A stretch of DNA of 64,000 nucleotides from Hymenobacter chitinivorans DSM 11115 (GCF_002797555.1 NZ_PGFA01000001.1:558001-622000), one strand, 5' to 3'. Counted from the first letter of the stretch, positions 9,167 to 18,403 are shown. Made by a program: numbers and translations. The notes: generated by a model not told the origin, from the sequence alone.

Positions 9167-9175
9167 TCGGTTCTG

Positions 9176-10783
9176 CTACTGTGCAGCGGTGGGCTCATTC
9201 AGCAGATACCCCCGGGCCAGCTCCCCAAACTCCGCTACCTGCCGGGCTTGCCAAGCTGCATCCCGGCCCAGCTCCCGGGCCAGCAGCTCGGCTACCCGCG
9301 GGGCCACCCGCATGGCCGCCGCCGCGTCCAGAAACAGCACCCGCACCCGGCGGGCCAGCACGTCTTCCACGGTGCGGCCCATTTCGGCGCGGGCGGCCCA
9401 CACCACTTCGGCGCCGGTGAACTCCAGGGTCGGGTCCAGCTTTTTACCTAGCTCCGGCTCGTCGTCCACCAGCTGTTGCAAAGCGGCCTGGTCGGTGCCG
9501 TACACGCTGCGGTGGGTGCTGTAATCGGGGGTGGGTTGGGCGCCGTGAATGGGCAGGTGGGCCGTTTGGCTGGGCGCGGGCGGAAGCTTGCCGAGCGTAA
9601 TGGCCCGGTCCACCGTGTCCTGGCCCATGCGGCGGTAGGTGGTCCACTTGCCGCCCGTGATGGTGAGCAGGCCGCTTTTCGACACCAGAATCTTGTGGCT
9701 GCGGGATATTTCCTTGGTCGTATCCGAGCCGTTCCGCGGGGCCGCCAAGGGCCGCAAACCCGCAAATACGCTCAGCACGTCCGCCCGCCGCGGCGCCTTG
9801 GTCAGGTACTGCCCCGCCGTGCGCAGAATAAACTCGATTTCCGCCGCCAGGGCCCTCGGTTCCAGGCTGTGCTCGGGCAGCGGGGTATCGGTGGTGCCCA
9901 CTACTACCCGCCCGTGCCAGGGCACCGCAAACAGCACCCGCCCGTCCTCAGTCTTGGGAATCATCAGCGCATCGGGGCCGGGCCAGAACGACTGATCCAG
10001 CACGAGGTGCACGCCCTGACTGGGCCGCACCAACGGCCGGGCCCCGGGCGTATCCAGCTGCAGAATGTCGTCCACAAACACGCCGGTGGCATTTACGACC
10101 ACCGTGGCCGTTACCTCGTAGGGCGCGCCGGTTTCCTGGTCCCGGGCCGTTACGCCCCTCACCCGGCCTTGGGCGTCCTTGCGCAGCCCCGTTACGGCTA
10201 CGTGGTTGAGTGCCGTGCCGCCCTGCTCAATCAGCGTCTGGGCCAGGTTCACGGCCAGCCGGGAGTCGTCGAATTGCCCATCGTGGTAAAGCACGCCCCC
10301 GCGCAGCCCCGCAGCCCGCACGTTGCCCAGCCGCCGCAGCGTCTCGGCCCGACTCAGGTGCCGCGACGCGCCCAAACTCAGCCGACCGGCCAGCACGTCG
10401 TAGAGCTTCAGGCCCAGCAGGTAAAACGGCCCGCCCCACCAGCTGTAGCTGGGAATGATGAAATCCTGGTTTTTGACCAGATGAGGCGCGTTTTGCAGCA
10501 GCAAGCCCCGCTCGTACAGCGCCTCCCGCACCAGCCCTACGTCGCCCTGGGCCAGGTAGCGCACCCCGCCGTGCACCAGCTTGGTCGAGCGGCTGCTGGT
10601 GCCCTTGGCAAAGTCGGCCTGCTCCAGCAGCAAGGTTCGGTAGCCGCGGCTTACGGCATCCAGGGCCACACCCAGGCCAGTGGCCCCGCCCCCAATCACC
10701 ACGATGTCCCACGCCGTTTGGGCCGTAAGCTGCCCTAGCAAAGTGTCGCGCCAGAATTGCGCCAGGTGAGGAGTTATGCTCAT
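9176..10783 (-). CDS. glpD: FAD-dependent glycerol-3-phosphate dehydrogenase
   Basis: The 535-residue flavoprotein oxidises glycerol-3-phosphate to dihydroxyacetone phosphate at the membrane and passes electrons to the quinone pool. The FAD Rossmann motif GGGATGLG lies at 31-38. The [17 protein letters not shown] block and [11 protein letters not shown] are characteristic of GlpD. A C-terminal DAO_C domain follows. The ATG at 10781-10783 is preferred over the in-frame TTG at 10801 because the protein then begins in the usual way. It is first in the glp operon. No GlpR regulator gene is seen nearby. Confidence 0.96.
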   Translation of the reverse strand: MSITPHLAQFWRDTLLGQLTAQTAWDIVVIGGGATGLGVALDAVSRGYRTLLLEQADFAKGTSSRSTKLVHGGVRYLAQGDVGLVREALYERGLLLQNAPHLVKNQDFIIPSYSWWGGPFYLLGLKLYDVLAGRLSLGASRHLSRAETLRRLGNVRAAGLRGGVLYHDGQFDDSRLAVNLAQTLIEQGGTALNHVAVTGLRKDAQGRVRGVTARDQETGAPYEVTATVVVNATGVFVDDILQLDTPGARPLVRPSQGVHLVLDQSFWPGPDALMIPKTEDGRVLFAVPWHGRVVVGTTDTPLPEHSLEPRALAAEIEFILRTAGQYLTKAPRRADVLSVFAGLRPLAAPRNGSDTTKEISRSHKILVSKSGLLTITGGKWTTYRRMGQDTVDRAITLGKLPPAPSQTAHLPIHGAQPTPDYSTHRSVYGTDQAALQQLVDDEPELGKKLDPTLEFTGAEVVWAARAEMGRTVEDVLARRVRVLFLDAAAAMRVAPRVAELLARELGRDAAWQARQVAEFGELARGYLLNEPTAAQ

Positions 10784-10895
10784 AGCTCTGCTTACTACCA
10801 AATTCCCCCGGGCGTTGACGCTGCCCGCCTAAAGCAGCATTTTCTAGCCTAAATACCAACCTGTAGCTTCCAAAACCCCAACTGATAGTCTCAAC

Positions 10896-11084
10896 CGTTC
10901 CGGGTCCGGTCACAAAGGTTCCGGCTGTGGTTTCACTCGTTCCGGGTATAGACCCAGGCATTCCGGGCCTGGTCTCGACGGCTCCGGATACAGTCACGAG
11001 CGTCCCGGGTACGGATTCAGTCGTTCCGGGCTTAGTCACGGTCGTCCCGGGTACAGATTCAGTTATTCCGGGTATGAATTCAGC
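10896..11084. repeat. 21-bp tandem repeat array (9 units)
   Basis: Nine contiguous 21-base units share the core TTCCGGGTA followed by a variable GTCAC/ATTCAG half; more degenerate copies flank both ends. Units differ by several substitutions but by no indels, so the period is exact. Because 21 is a multiple of three, the array is open on the plus strand (heptapeptides such as VPGTDSV) and also on the minus strand. It fills most of the 356-base gap between the glpD start (10783) and the GNAT start (11140), and no other gene was seen in that gap. Confidence 0.9.
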
Positions 11085-11139
11085 TCATCCGGGCCCGGAA
11101 CCCGCTTCTGCGTACCTTCCCGGCCTAAACTACCGTGCC

Positions 11140-11559
11140 ATGCTCACCCGTCAAGCCCTGCTCTCCGACATTCCCCAGCTCATGCAGGTCCGCGTGGCCG
11201 TGCGCGAAAACCGCCTGTCCGACCCCGCCCGCGTCCCCCACGAAGCGTATGTCGATTACCTCACCCGCCGCGGCCGGGGCTGGGTAGCCGAAGACGCCGG
11301 CAGCATTGTCGCCTTCGCCATTGCCGACGTGCTCGACCACAGCGTCTGGGCCCTGTTCGTGCATCCCAGCCACGAAGCCCAGGGCCTGGGCAAAACCCTC
11401 CTCGACCAGCTCCTCACCTGGTATTTCCAGCAAACCCAGCACCCCATCTGGCTCAGCACTGCCCCCGGCACCCGCGCCGAAGAGTTTTACCGCCGCCAAG
11501 GCTGGCAGGAAACGGGAAGGACGAAAGATGGGGAGGTGCGGTTCGAGCGGGCACAGTAG
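11140..11559 (+). CDS. GNAT family N-acetyltransferase
   Basis: The 139-residue protein is a compact GNAT domain. Acetyl-CoA-binding motif A is seen as HPSHEAQGLGKTLLD, with the QGLGKT pyrophosphate loop near residues 86-91, and motif B as EEFYRRQGW. The ATG at 11140 gives the usual MLTRQALLSDIPQLM beginning. The frame stays open upstream through the 21-bp repeat array to 10927, so a longer form with a Val-Pro-Gly-rich tail is possible but unlikely. TACCTTCC at 11113-11120 may be its -7 element. The substrate is unknown. Confidence 0.88.
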   Translation: MLTRQALLSDIPQLMQVRVAVRENRLSDPARVPHEAYVDYLTRRGRGWVAEDAGSIVAFAIADVLDHSVWALFVHPSHEAQGLGKTLLDQLLTWYFQQTQHPIWLSTAPGTRAEEFYRRQGWQETGRTKDGEVRFERAQ

Positions 11560-11585
11560 CCGAACGGATTTATGTAAATAACCCA

Positions 11586-12278
11586 ATGGCCCTCTCCAAA
11601 ATCATGAACGAAAACGAGTGGCCCCTAGCTGCTGTCTCAGCCTCGGCAGTAGCTACGGTTAGTATTCATTTCGCTTGGCCGGCGAATGACCAGCTCTACG
11701 ACTTCGCTCCGGAAAAAAGAATAGGGGCCATTGACGACCTCATGCGCGGCCATATCAACCAGGTGGTGAGTTCCGGCTTGCTTCAGTCATACACCGTTGT
11801 GATGGTGGAGCGCCGTCGGCCCCGTAGCTTGCAGGCAGAAATTTTCGTTGAAAATTTGCCTGCCCTGAGCAAATTGCCGGGCGTCGATAGAATAGCCATT
11901 ACCAAGGTTGCCGGTTTCAAAAAGAAGCGGCCGCGCCCCACCAATAAGCTGAAGTTTCACTGTGTAAAAATGACCGTCGCCATCCAGATTGAAGGCGCCG
12001 AAGGCGGGCTGCAGAAGTACGAGGAGCGCTACGTACTGCTCAAAGCCGTTTCATGCGAAGATGCCTACCAACGCCTGGAGGCCACCCGCGCCGATTATGC
12101 CCAGCCCTATCTAAACTCTGACGGTTACTTTGTCCGCTGGCGCATCGAAAGCCTGGATGACTGCTACGAAACCGGTATCGAAACCGCGGCCGAATTCAAC
12201 AGTCCGCACGGCGTAGAAGTCTTCTCTATCCTAAAAAACCGCAAGCTCACGCCCGAGCGGACCTGGGACGGAAAGTAG
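11586..12278 (+). CDS. DUF4288 domain protein
   Basis: The 230-residue soluble protein starts 26 bases after the GNAT gene. Its C-terminal ~100 residues match the DUF4288 pattern: YEERYVLLKAVSCEDAYQRL, then LNSDGYFVRWRIESLDDCYE and GVEVFS. The N-terminal ~120 residues are unlike anything I recognise. DUF4288 proteins have no known activity and are often found among small accessory genes. A second ATG lies at 11604. Confidence 0.75.
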   Translation: MALSKIMNENEWPLAAVSASAVATVSIHFAWPANDQLYDFAPEKRIGAIDDLMRGHINQVVSSGLLQSYTVVMVERRRPRSLQAEIFVENLPALSKLPGVDRIAITKVAGFKKKRPRPTNKLKFHCVKMTVAIQIEGAEGGLQKYEERYVLLKAVSCEDAYQRLEATRADYAQPYLNSDGYFVRWRIESLDDCYETGIETAAEFNSPHGVEVFSILKNRKLTPERTWDGK

Positions 12279-12308
12279 AGCCCATAATCAGCCCTCATAA
12301 TAGAAATT

Positions 12309-12620
12309 ATGCCCACTATCATCACCCGCATCTGGCACGGTACCACTGCTGCCCACCACGCCGACGACTACCTGCGCTACCTCGAAGCCTCCGGTCTGGC
12401 CGATTATAAAAATACCCCCGGCAACCTCGGCGTCCAGGTTCTGCGCCGCCTCGACGGCGCCATCTGCCACTTCTGGACCGTCACCCGCTGGGACAGCTAC
12501 GAGAGCATCCAGCGCTTCGCCGGCCCCGACTACGACCAGGCCCGCTATTACCCCGACGACGCCCAGTACCTGCTCGAGTTCGAGCCCACCGTGCTGCACT
12601 GCGAGACCTTCGAGTATTAA
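12309..12620 (+). CDS. ABM/Dabb-like ferredoxin-fold protein
   Basis: The 103-residue protein has the size and motif spacing of an antibiotic-biosynthesis-monooxygenase-like alpha+beta dimeric barrel. It contains TRIWHG at the first strand, GNLGVQVLRRLDG in the middle, and FWTVTRWDSYESIQRFAG, the usual strand-helix of this fold. Such small enzymes or binding proteins act as homodimers. The substrate cannot be read from sequence. It starts 30 bases after the DUF4288 gene. Confidence 0.75.
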   Translation: MPTIITRIWHGTTAAHHADDYLRYLEASGLADYKNTPGNLGVQVLRRLDGAICHFWTVTRWDSYESIQRFAGPDYDQARYYPDDAQYLLEFEPTVLHCETFEY

Positions 12621-12697
12621 CGAAGCTCCGCTGCTACTCAGCAGCAGAACCCGGCAATTGGCTTACTTTTCGGGAAAATCCTTCACCATCTTTATCC

Positions 12698-13327
12698 ATG
12701 AAAGCAGTTCTTACTTTCCTTTTCGCAGTACTAGTCACCTTTAGCGCTTTGGCGCAAAACTTTGAGGGGCGCGTCCTCTACGCCAACACCTACAAAAGCA
12801 AGCTGCCTAACGTCACCGACCAGCAGTGGAACGACATGATGGGCACCACTCAGGAATATTTCGTGAAGGGCGGGAGCTACAAATCGGTGGCCAACGGCAA
12901 GCTTATGCAGTGGCAACTGTTCCCCGGCACCGACAACAAGCTCTACACCAAAATGGGCAACGCCGAGGCCGCCATCTGGAACGACGCTACCGTTAACCCC
13001 GACGAAGTGCTCAAGGCCGAGGTGAAAAAGAACGCCGCCACCATCCTGGGCTACCAGTGCGACGAGCTGACCCTGACCTGCAAAAGCGGGGTGCAGAAGT
13101 ACTACTTCAGCTCCAAGCTGGCTCTCGACCCCAAGCTCTACGAAAACCACAAGTTGGGCAACTGGTACGACATGCTCAAAAACACCAAGGCGCTACCGCT
13201 GAAGTTCGTCGTCGACACCCCGCAGTTCAGTATGGAAAGCACTGCTACCGAAGTGAAACCCATGAAGCTGACGGCGGCCACGTTCGAGTTGCCCGCCGGT
13301 GTGCAAACCGTGAAAAGCCCGTACTAG
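12698..13327 (+). CDS. Secreted DUF4412-like protein
   Basis: The 209-residue protein has a signal peptide (cleavage after FSALAQ, about residue 20). The mature part begins FEGRVLYANTYKS and contains EYFVKGGSYKSV, KKNAATILGYQCDEL and LPLKFVVDTPQ. This resembles the DUF4412/GLPGLI families of Bacteroidota periplasmic proteins, which have a lipoprotein-carrier-like beta fold; the family call is from pattern memory. A strong terminator lies 44 bases after the stop. Confidence 0.78.
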   Translation: MKAVLTFLFAVLVTFSALAQNFEGRVLYANTYKSKLPNVTDQQWNDMMGTTQEYFVKGGSYKSVANGKLMQWQLFPGTDNKLYTKMGNAEAAIWNDATVNPDEVLKAEVKKNAATILGYQCDELTLTCKSGVQKYYFSSKLALDPKLYENHKLGNWYDMLKNTKALPLKFVVDTPQFSMESTATEVKPMKLTAATFELPAGVQTVKSPY

Positions 13328-13370
13328 GTCTTCCGAAAGCGTCCCGACCATTCAGCCTTATCCACATTTT

Positions 13371-13407
13371 AAAAGCGTTCCAGCCATAAGCCGGAACGCT
13401 TTTTTTG
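13371..13407. terminator. Rho-independent terminator, probably bidirectional
   Basis: AAAAGCGTTCC and GGAACGCTTTT pair around a short loop, with T-runs on both strands. It lies between the convergent DUF4412-like and arginase-fold genes and can serve both. Confidence 0.85.
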
Positions 13408-13441
13408 TATTGTTGGTCAGTAGGCCTCCCTGTTGCTCACA

Positions 13442-14341
13442 TCACGGCTTGGTCAGTACGCCCATGATAGGGGCCAGGGACTCTACGAAATGGCGGGTGA
13501 CAGCCCCGGTCGGATCCAAGCTGGGGTCCAGAATCGTGATATCCATCCCCACTGCTTGCCCAGATTGCAGCAAAGGAGTCAAGAGTTCGGCGAGTTCGGC
13601 GTACGTTAATCCCCCGGGCTGGGGCGAATCAACTGCCGGCATCACCTCGTGCGCAAGCACATCGACGTCAAAGTGAATCCAGAATCCATCAAGCCCTTGC
13701 GCGGCAATGTCGGCCAGAAAAGCCGCCGCACAAGCTGCCAGCCCTTGCCGGCGTAGGGCCGCCAGGTCCACGTACGCAACTGATGCGGCCTGCAGAGCGG
13801 CAATATCGGGGACGTCAGGGTCGCGGTTGCCGATGCTCCACGCGTGTCGGGCCTGGATGTAGGGACCCTGTCCGTCCAGATTGGTGAGTTGGTCCGGGCC
13901 AGAGCCGGTCACCAGGGCCAGGTCCATACCCGCCGCGCCCCCCGTGGCCGACCGTTCCGGGGTGGCGTAGTCGGTATGCCCATCCAGGAAAAACAGGCCG
14001 TACGTGCCGGCTCGTTTCAGGCCCAGGGCGATGCCCAGCAGGATGCTGCAATCCCCGCCCAGGACAAGGGTAAATCCTGGCTGCCGCACCACCGGCGTGA
14101 TACATGCAGCCAACTGCCGGGAATAGCGGCCGATGGCCTCGGCGTTGCGTACTCCCACCGGGTCCAACTCCATAGCGTAAGGCGGTGGGGGGACGGAGAA
14201 AACAGATTGCGGGACTATTAGGTCATAGAGGCCCCACTGTTTAAGCCACGCCGGCAGCCGGTCCACGGCCGGGGCCACGCCGGGGAATACTTCTTGTAGC
14301 CCCAGGTTGCTGGGCGCTTCGACTACGTAAACAGGATGCAT
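13442..14341 (-). CDS. Arginase-fold (ureohydrolase-like) protein
   Basis: The 299-residue protein has the three metal-binding blocks of the arginase/agmatinase/formiminoglutamase superfamily in altered form. GGDCS (95-99) has Cys98 where His is usual. DGHTD (120-124) keeps the Asp-His-Asp ligands. HFDVDVLAHEVMP (223-235) keeps Asp225 and Asp227 but lacks the usual DP. The fold is confident, but the substrate is not. The Cys variant occurs in other arginase-like proteins and may change the metal or lower activity. It is monocistronic, between two terminators or gaps. Confidence 0.85.
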   Translation of the reverse strand: MHPVYVVEAPSNLGLQEVFPGVAPAVDRLPAWLKQWGLYDLIVPQSVFSVPPPPYAMELDPVGVRNAEAIGRYSRQLAACITPVVRQPGFTLVLGGDCSILLGIALGLKRAGTYGLFFLDGHTDYATPERSATGGAAGMDLALVTGSGPDQLTNLDGQGPYIQARHAWSIGNRDPDVPDIAALQAASVAYVDLAALRRQGLAACAAAFLADIAAQGLDGFWIHFDVDVLAHEVMPAVDSPQPGGLTYAELAELLTPLLQSGQAVGMDITILDPSLDPTGAVTRHFVESLAPIMGVLTKP

Positions 14342-14479
14342 GGCTGGGAGCGGGATTACTAGAAAAGAATATACCCACCTGGGTCAACCTAGAGTTTTGT
14401 GAACTCCTGGCTTTTCGGAAGATGTGAGGAAGAACAAGCCTCAAGTCGGGCTTTTTGCTATTACCTCCTGAAAGTATTC

Positions 14480-16717
14480 TTACTGCCCCGGCGAGTACGT
14501 CCGCTCGGCGTGCTGGCGGATGTCCTCGGGGTAGAACAGCACGTCTTTGAAATTTTCCTCCACGTAGAGCCCGGCCTGGTCGGTGAAGTGGGCCGAAGTG
14601 GACTGGTTGCTGTTGCCGCCGGCCAGCACCGAGCGGGCCTTGATGCGCGGCCCGAACTCCACCACGGCAATAAAGCTGTTGCCCACGTAGCCGTAGCGCT
14701 TCTTGGTGTTGGGCGCCGTGCGGGCCCCAAACGCCGCCAACGAGCCCCAGGCCGAGGACGTAAAGGCCACCGGCAGGCTGGGCTGCTTGTCGTCGTAGGT
14801 TTCCTGAATCTTGCCCGTCAGGCGCTGGAAGCGGTTCACTTCGCCCCAGGACATCTTCCAGGTCCCGAAGTCCTTGGTCAGCTCGTCCAGGGTTTCCTGC
14901 AGGGCCGCCACTTTTTCCTGGGGCGTGGTTTTGGCAATGACAAAGGCCGTGAACGAGAGGTTGTCCAGGCGCAGGTCCGGTGTGACGCGGGTGCGGGCCA
15001 ACTTCTGAATTCTCTCGCCCCAGTAAATAGCCAACGTCTGGGCCACCGAGGTTTTGCTGTAGCGCTTGTCCCAGCCCCGCAGCAGCTTCATGGCTTCCAC
15101 CACGTCGCCTTCGGGCGGGTTGGCGCCGTCCACCACAAACTGAAAGTCCTTGGCCAGGGCTGGCAGCAGCTCCTCGAAGCCGGCCAGGTACGGGTCTTTG
15201 GCGGCGGCAATCAGCGTGTCGAGCGTGAAGGTGTTACGGCGACTCAGCACCCGCACGGCGTTGATGCCGCGGTAGTTTTCCGCGTCGGGGGCCATGTAGG
15301 CCGGGTACTGCTCCCGCTTGGGGCTGCTCGGGCCGGCCACGGTAAAGGGCGTGGAGTTGCAGTTCTGGATCCAGCCACTGGCCGGGTTTTTCACCTGCAC
15401 GATTTCCTCCACCTTGTGCAGGCCCTTCCAGTCGGTTTTGGGGTTGCTACCGTCCACGGGCATGCTCCAGTCGAATTGTGGGTCGCGCCGGGGCATAAAG
15501 TTGCCGTGCCAGTAGGCAATGGTGCCCTTGCTGTCGGCAAAGACGGTGTTGTTCGAGGCGTTGCCGTTGAGCTGCATCACCTTCTGAAACGAGGCGTAAT
15601 CCGTGGCCTTGGTCCGCAAATACGACTGTTCCAGGGCCTCGAGCGGGGTGTCCATCATACGCACCGTCACCCACTTATTCTCGGCCTGCTGGCCCACTAC
15701 CGGCCCGTGGTGGGTGCGGTAGGTCGTGAATTCCTTACGGGCCAGCGTGCCGTCGGCCTGCTTGTAGGCAATGGAAATCTTGGCCGTCTGCATCGGGCGC
15801 AGCTTGCCGCCGTAGCGGTACATGAGCTTGCCGTCTTTCTGCGGCTCCACGGTTTCCAGGTACTCGTCCATCGAGTCGGCAAAGCTGGAGGTGTGCATCC
15901 AGCCGCAGTGCTCATTAAAGCCCTGATACACGAAAAACTGCCCCCAGGTCACGGCCCCGTAGGCGTTCAGGCCGGTGGCGCTGCTCATCTGCACCTCGGG
16001 CCGGAAGTAGAAGGAAGTGTGGGGGTTTATCAGCAGCAGGGCGTGGCCGCTGGCGCTTTTGGCGGGCGCAATGGCAAACCCGTTGGAGCCCACCGGCTCC
16101 CGGTCGGGCCGCTCGAAGTCGGGCCGCACCCAGGACGTAGACTTGCGCTGGCTGTAAAAATTCTTGAGCCGCTCTAGCGGTACCACGCTGATGTTGCCGC
16201 CGATGCTACCCTCACTGAACATCAAGGGCATCCAGGGCTGGAAGCGGCGCAGCAGCCGGGGCCGCACGGTGGGGTGGGAGTAGAGGTAGAAGTTGGTGCC
16301 GTCGGCAAAGGCGTTGAGCAGCTGCTTCATCCAGGCCGGACTTTTCTGGTAGATGCTGATGGCCTGGGTGGAGTCCAGAAATAGCCGGGCCCGCAGATCC
16401 TGGTAGATGGCCGCCTCGCCCTCCACCTCAGCCAGCCGCCCGATGTTGACGATGTAATTGTCCTCGACCCGGGCAAAGTCGTCCTCGCACTGGGCGTAAA
16501 GCAGGCCAAATACGGCGTCGGCGTCGGTTTTGCCCGTCACGTGGGGCACGCCCCAGTTGTCGCGCACGATGGTGACCTGCTTGGCCTGCTGCTGCCAACG
16601 GGCAATTTCGGCCGGGGTGAAAGCCTGGGCCGAGGCCCCGAAAAAGCCAAGCAGCGCCGCTGTCGTCAGCAAAAAGCGCGGCCAGGAAAATGTAAAGCGA
16701 GAAGAAACCTGCTGCAT
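14480..16717 (-). CDS. Penicillin acylase family (Ntn hydrolase) protein
   Basis: The 745-residue precursor has an N-terminal signal peptide (about residues 1-32, ending ASAQA). The S45 layout follows: an alpha subunit, then a spacer, then the beta subunit beginning at the nucleophile Ser in EPVGSNGFAIA. The oxyanion Asn region is seen as NGNASNNTVFADSKG. Members cleave amide bonds of penicillins, acyl-homoserine lactones or aculeacin after self-processing. This may be a periplasmic quorum-quenching or lipopeptide acylase. The ATG at 16715-16717 gives the signal peptide. It is divergent from the gene at 16844. Confidence 0.9.
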   Translation of the reverse strand: MQQVSSRFTFSWPRFLLTTAALLGFFGASAQAFTPAEIARWQQQAKQVTIVRDNWGVPHVTGKTDADAVFGLLYAQCEDDFARVEDNYIVNIGRLAEVEGEAAIYQDLRARLFLDSTQAISIYQKSPAWMKQLLNAFADGTNFYLYSHPTVRPRLLRRFQPWMPLMFSEGSIGGNISVVPLERLKNFYSQRKSTSWVRPDFERPDREPVGSNGFAIAPAKSASGHALLLINPHTSFYFRPEVQMSSATGLNAYGAVTWGQFFVYQGFNEHCGWMHTSSFADSMDEYLETVEPQKDGKLMYRYGGKLRPMQTAKISIAYKQADGTLARKEFTTYRTHHGPVVGQQAENKWVTVRMMDTPLEALEQSYLRTKATDYASFQKVMQLNGNASNNTVFADSKGTIAYWHGNFMPRRDPQFDWSMPVDGSNPKTDWKGLHKVEEIVQVKNPASGWIQNCNSTPFTVAGPSSPKREQYPAYMAPDAENYRGINAVRVLSRRNTFTLDTLIAAAKDPYLAGFEELLPALAKDFQFVVDGANPPEGDVVEAMKLLRGWDKRYSKTSVAQTLAIYWGERIQKLARTRVTPDLRLDNLSFTAFVIAKTTPQEKVAALQETLDELTKDFGTWKMSWGEVNRFQRLTGKIQETYDDKQPSLPVAFTSSAWGSLAAFGARTAPNTKKRYGYVGNSFIAVVEFGPRIKARSVLAGGNSNQSTSAHFTDQAGLYVEENFKDVLFYPEDIRQHAERTYSPGQ

Positions 16718-16843
16718 AGAGTCGTTCAATAGGGGAAACGTACCTTGGGCGCCGTGTGGGGCATCCTTTCCTAAGACAAAAAAGCCCGCCGGCAGTTGCA
16801 AGCTAAGCGCCCTACCGCACATCCGTTGACTTTCAGCCCCGCC

Positions 16844-17350
16844 ATGAGCAGTTCCACTGAGCCTTATCTGCTCTTCCAACCCAATAAGCCCGAAATTGAT
16901 ACCGCTACGCTGTTCCGCATCAAGCGGGAAGCGGGCGGGCTGCGGGTGCAAAACGACAACGTAAACTGCCTCTACGCCGAAGCCCTGACCCCGGAGGTAT
17001 TCCAGCAGGCCTACAACTTCCTCAACAAGTACCTGTTTTTCGACTTCTCCCCGGTCATACTCGACGGTAAGCCCTACGCCCTGTCGCGCGCCGACCAGGC
17101 CCGGCTCGAGCAGCAGGTCATTACCCACTCTATCTATTTCTACGTCGTCAACGGCAACGCGACCCGCATGAAGCTGCGGCCCGGCGGCATCACCGTGCTC
17201 AGCCCGGTGGATGAAGTGATATGGCTGCTCGACGGGGCTTTTGGGGCCGATACGCCGGTGAGCCTGGCCCTGGGCGCCCAGATTTTGCGGCAAACGGTAC
17301 CACAATTCCACTCTACCGTGGAGTGGAAGCGCCTGTACTACGCAAAGTAA
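16844..17350 (+). CDS. Uncharacterised protein
   Basis: The 168-residue cytosolic protein starts at the ATG in the block MSSSTEPYLLFQ and has no signal peptide or membrane helix. It is aromatic-rich, with NKYLFFDFSPVILDGKPYAL near 70 and HSTVEWKRLYYAK at the end. I do not recognise the family. It is 126 bases from the divergent acylase gene. Confidence 0.7.
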   Translation: MSSSTEPYLLFQPNKPEIDTATLFRIKREAGGLRVQNDNVNCLYAEALTPEVFQQAYNFLNKYLFFDFSPVILDGKPYALSRADQARLEQQVITHSIYFYVVNGNATRMKLRPGGITVLSPVDEVIWLLDGAFGADTPVSLALGAQILRQTVPQFHSTVEWKRLYYAK

Positions 17351-17446
17351 GCAGCCGCATGATTTTGGGTCCAGGCGAAAGTTCGGCCCTGGCCCGGTTT
17401 CTTGTTTACCTTAGACCAGTATTTATCTCATCACTCCTTGTTGTTC

Positions 17447-17953
17447 ATGAAGAAACATCTCCTGTTGCTGGCATTCGGTCTTTTGACGTATAGCGGTGCT
17501 GCCGTTGCCCAAACCTATTCGGTGCCTACTGACTACAGCTTTCAAGCCCCCGCCGACTATGCCCGCTACGATAATCAGGTAATTGAAACCGTAAAGTGGC
17601 TGGAAGCAACTCCGCTGGGGAAAGAGGCCGCGCAGCGCCAAGCGGCCAATCGGTTTTTGATTCAGTGGATGACGGGTACGCCCGCCGTGTCGGTGCAGCT
17701 GCAGGATTACGTAGGCAAGCTGGTGGGCAAGGAGCCCGATATGCTTATGATGTTCATGGCGGGCTGGTCGCGCTACCAGCTGCAGCATCCCGAGGAGAAA
17801 GATGCGGTGGTGCTGAATACCGAAGGCCTGAAAACCGTACTGAAAGCCTACCAGACCGGCGGCTACAAGCGGAACAAGCAACTGGAAAGCCTGGTAGCCC
17901 TCAATGAGAAAGGCACTCTGGCCGAATGGGTGAAAGGCCAGCTAAAAAGCTAG
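17447..17953 (+). CDS. Secreted uncharacterised protein
   Basis: The 168-residue protein has a signal peptide ending near AAVAQ (about residue 21). The mature part begins TYSVPTDYSFQ and is helical, with ETVKWLEATPLGKE and MFMAGWSRYQLQHPEEKD. It looks like a small periplasmic helical protein found in Hymenobacter relatives. The function is unknown. A terminator lies 43 bases after the stop. Confidence 0.72.
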   Translation: MKKHLLLLAFGLLTYSGAAVAQTYSVPTDYSFQAPADYARYDNQVIETVKWLEATPLGKEAAQRQAANRFLIQWMTGTPAVSVQLQDYVGKLVGKEPDMLMMFMAGWSRYQLQHPEEKDAVVLNTEGLKTVLKAYQTGGYKRNKQLESLVALNEKGTLAEWVKGQLKS

Positions 17954-17996
17954 GCAGCAGCGGCTGTCCGCTGGCAAAATGCAACCATTAGTCACG

Positions 17997-18028
17997 AAAA
18001 AGCCCCGACCATAAGGCCGGGGCTTTTT
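17997..18028. terminator. Bidirectional terminator
   Basis: AAAAAGCCCCG and CGGGGCTTTTT pair with a short loop. It separates the plus-strand secreted gene from the convergent Fe-S carrier gene. Confidence 0.85.
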
Positions 18029-18049
18029 CTATACAAAAAGGCTGAAGGC

Positions 18050-18403
18050 TTAGGCCGAGAAAGACGAGCCGCAGCCGCAGGTGCTCTTGGCCTGGGGGTT
18101 GTTGAAGACGAAACCGCGGGCGTTGAGGCCGTCCTGGAAGTCGACTTCCATGCCCAGCACGTACATGGCGTGCTTTTTATCCATGATGAGCTTCAGCCCG
18201 TCGAGGTCGTAGACTTCGTCGTTGTCCTTGGCCTTGTCGAAGCCCAGCAGGTAGCTCATGCCCGAACAGCCGCCGCCCTGCACGCCGATGCGCAGACCGT
18301 ATTCGGTCGGCACTTTCTTTTCCTCGATGATATTTCTTACCTCAACCAAAGCCCCCGGCGTGAGGGTGATGGGAGCAATCTTAGTTGAAACGGCCGTTGC
18401 CAT
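18050..18403 (-). CDS. A-type iron-sulfur cluster carrier (IscA/ErpA/HesB family)
   Basis: The 117-residue protein has the three conserved cysteines of A-type carriers: one in GGGCSGMSY (about residue 50) and two in the C-terminal CGCGSSF. It accepts Fe-S clusters from a scaffold and passes them to target proteins. The ATG at 18401-18403 gives MATAVSTKIAPITLT, a normal start. No other isc or suf genes are beside it. A promoter TATCTTTG lies 30 bases upstream on the same strand. Confidence 0.93.
   Translation of the reverse strand: MATAVSTKIAPITLTPGALVEVRNIIEEKKVPTEYGLRIGVQGGGCSGMSYLLGFDKAKDNDEVYDLDGLKLIMDKKHAMYVLGMEVDFQDGLNARGFVFNNPQAKSTCGCGSSFSA

Noticed and set aside
10896..11084. Possible CRISPR array
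   Set aside because: Units are contiguous 21-mers with no spacers and no cas genes nearby.
10927..11139. N-terminal extension of the GNAT enzyme through the 21-bp repeat
   Set aside because: The GNAT family begins at the MLTR methionine at 11140. The extension is low-complexity repeat and a promoter-like element lies inside it at 11113. Kept as a minor possibility in the findings.
14399..16177. Long open frame on the plus strand opposite the penicillin acylase gene
   Set aside because: GC-rich codon use opens antisense frames. The product is a low-complexity Gly/His/Val-rich sequence without motifs, while the minus strand encodes a clear acylase.
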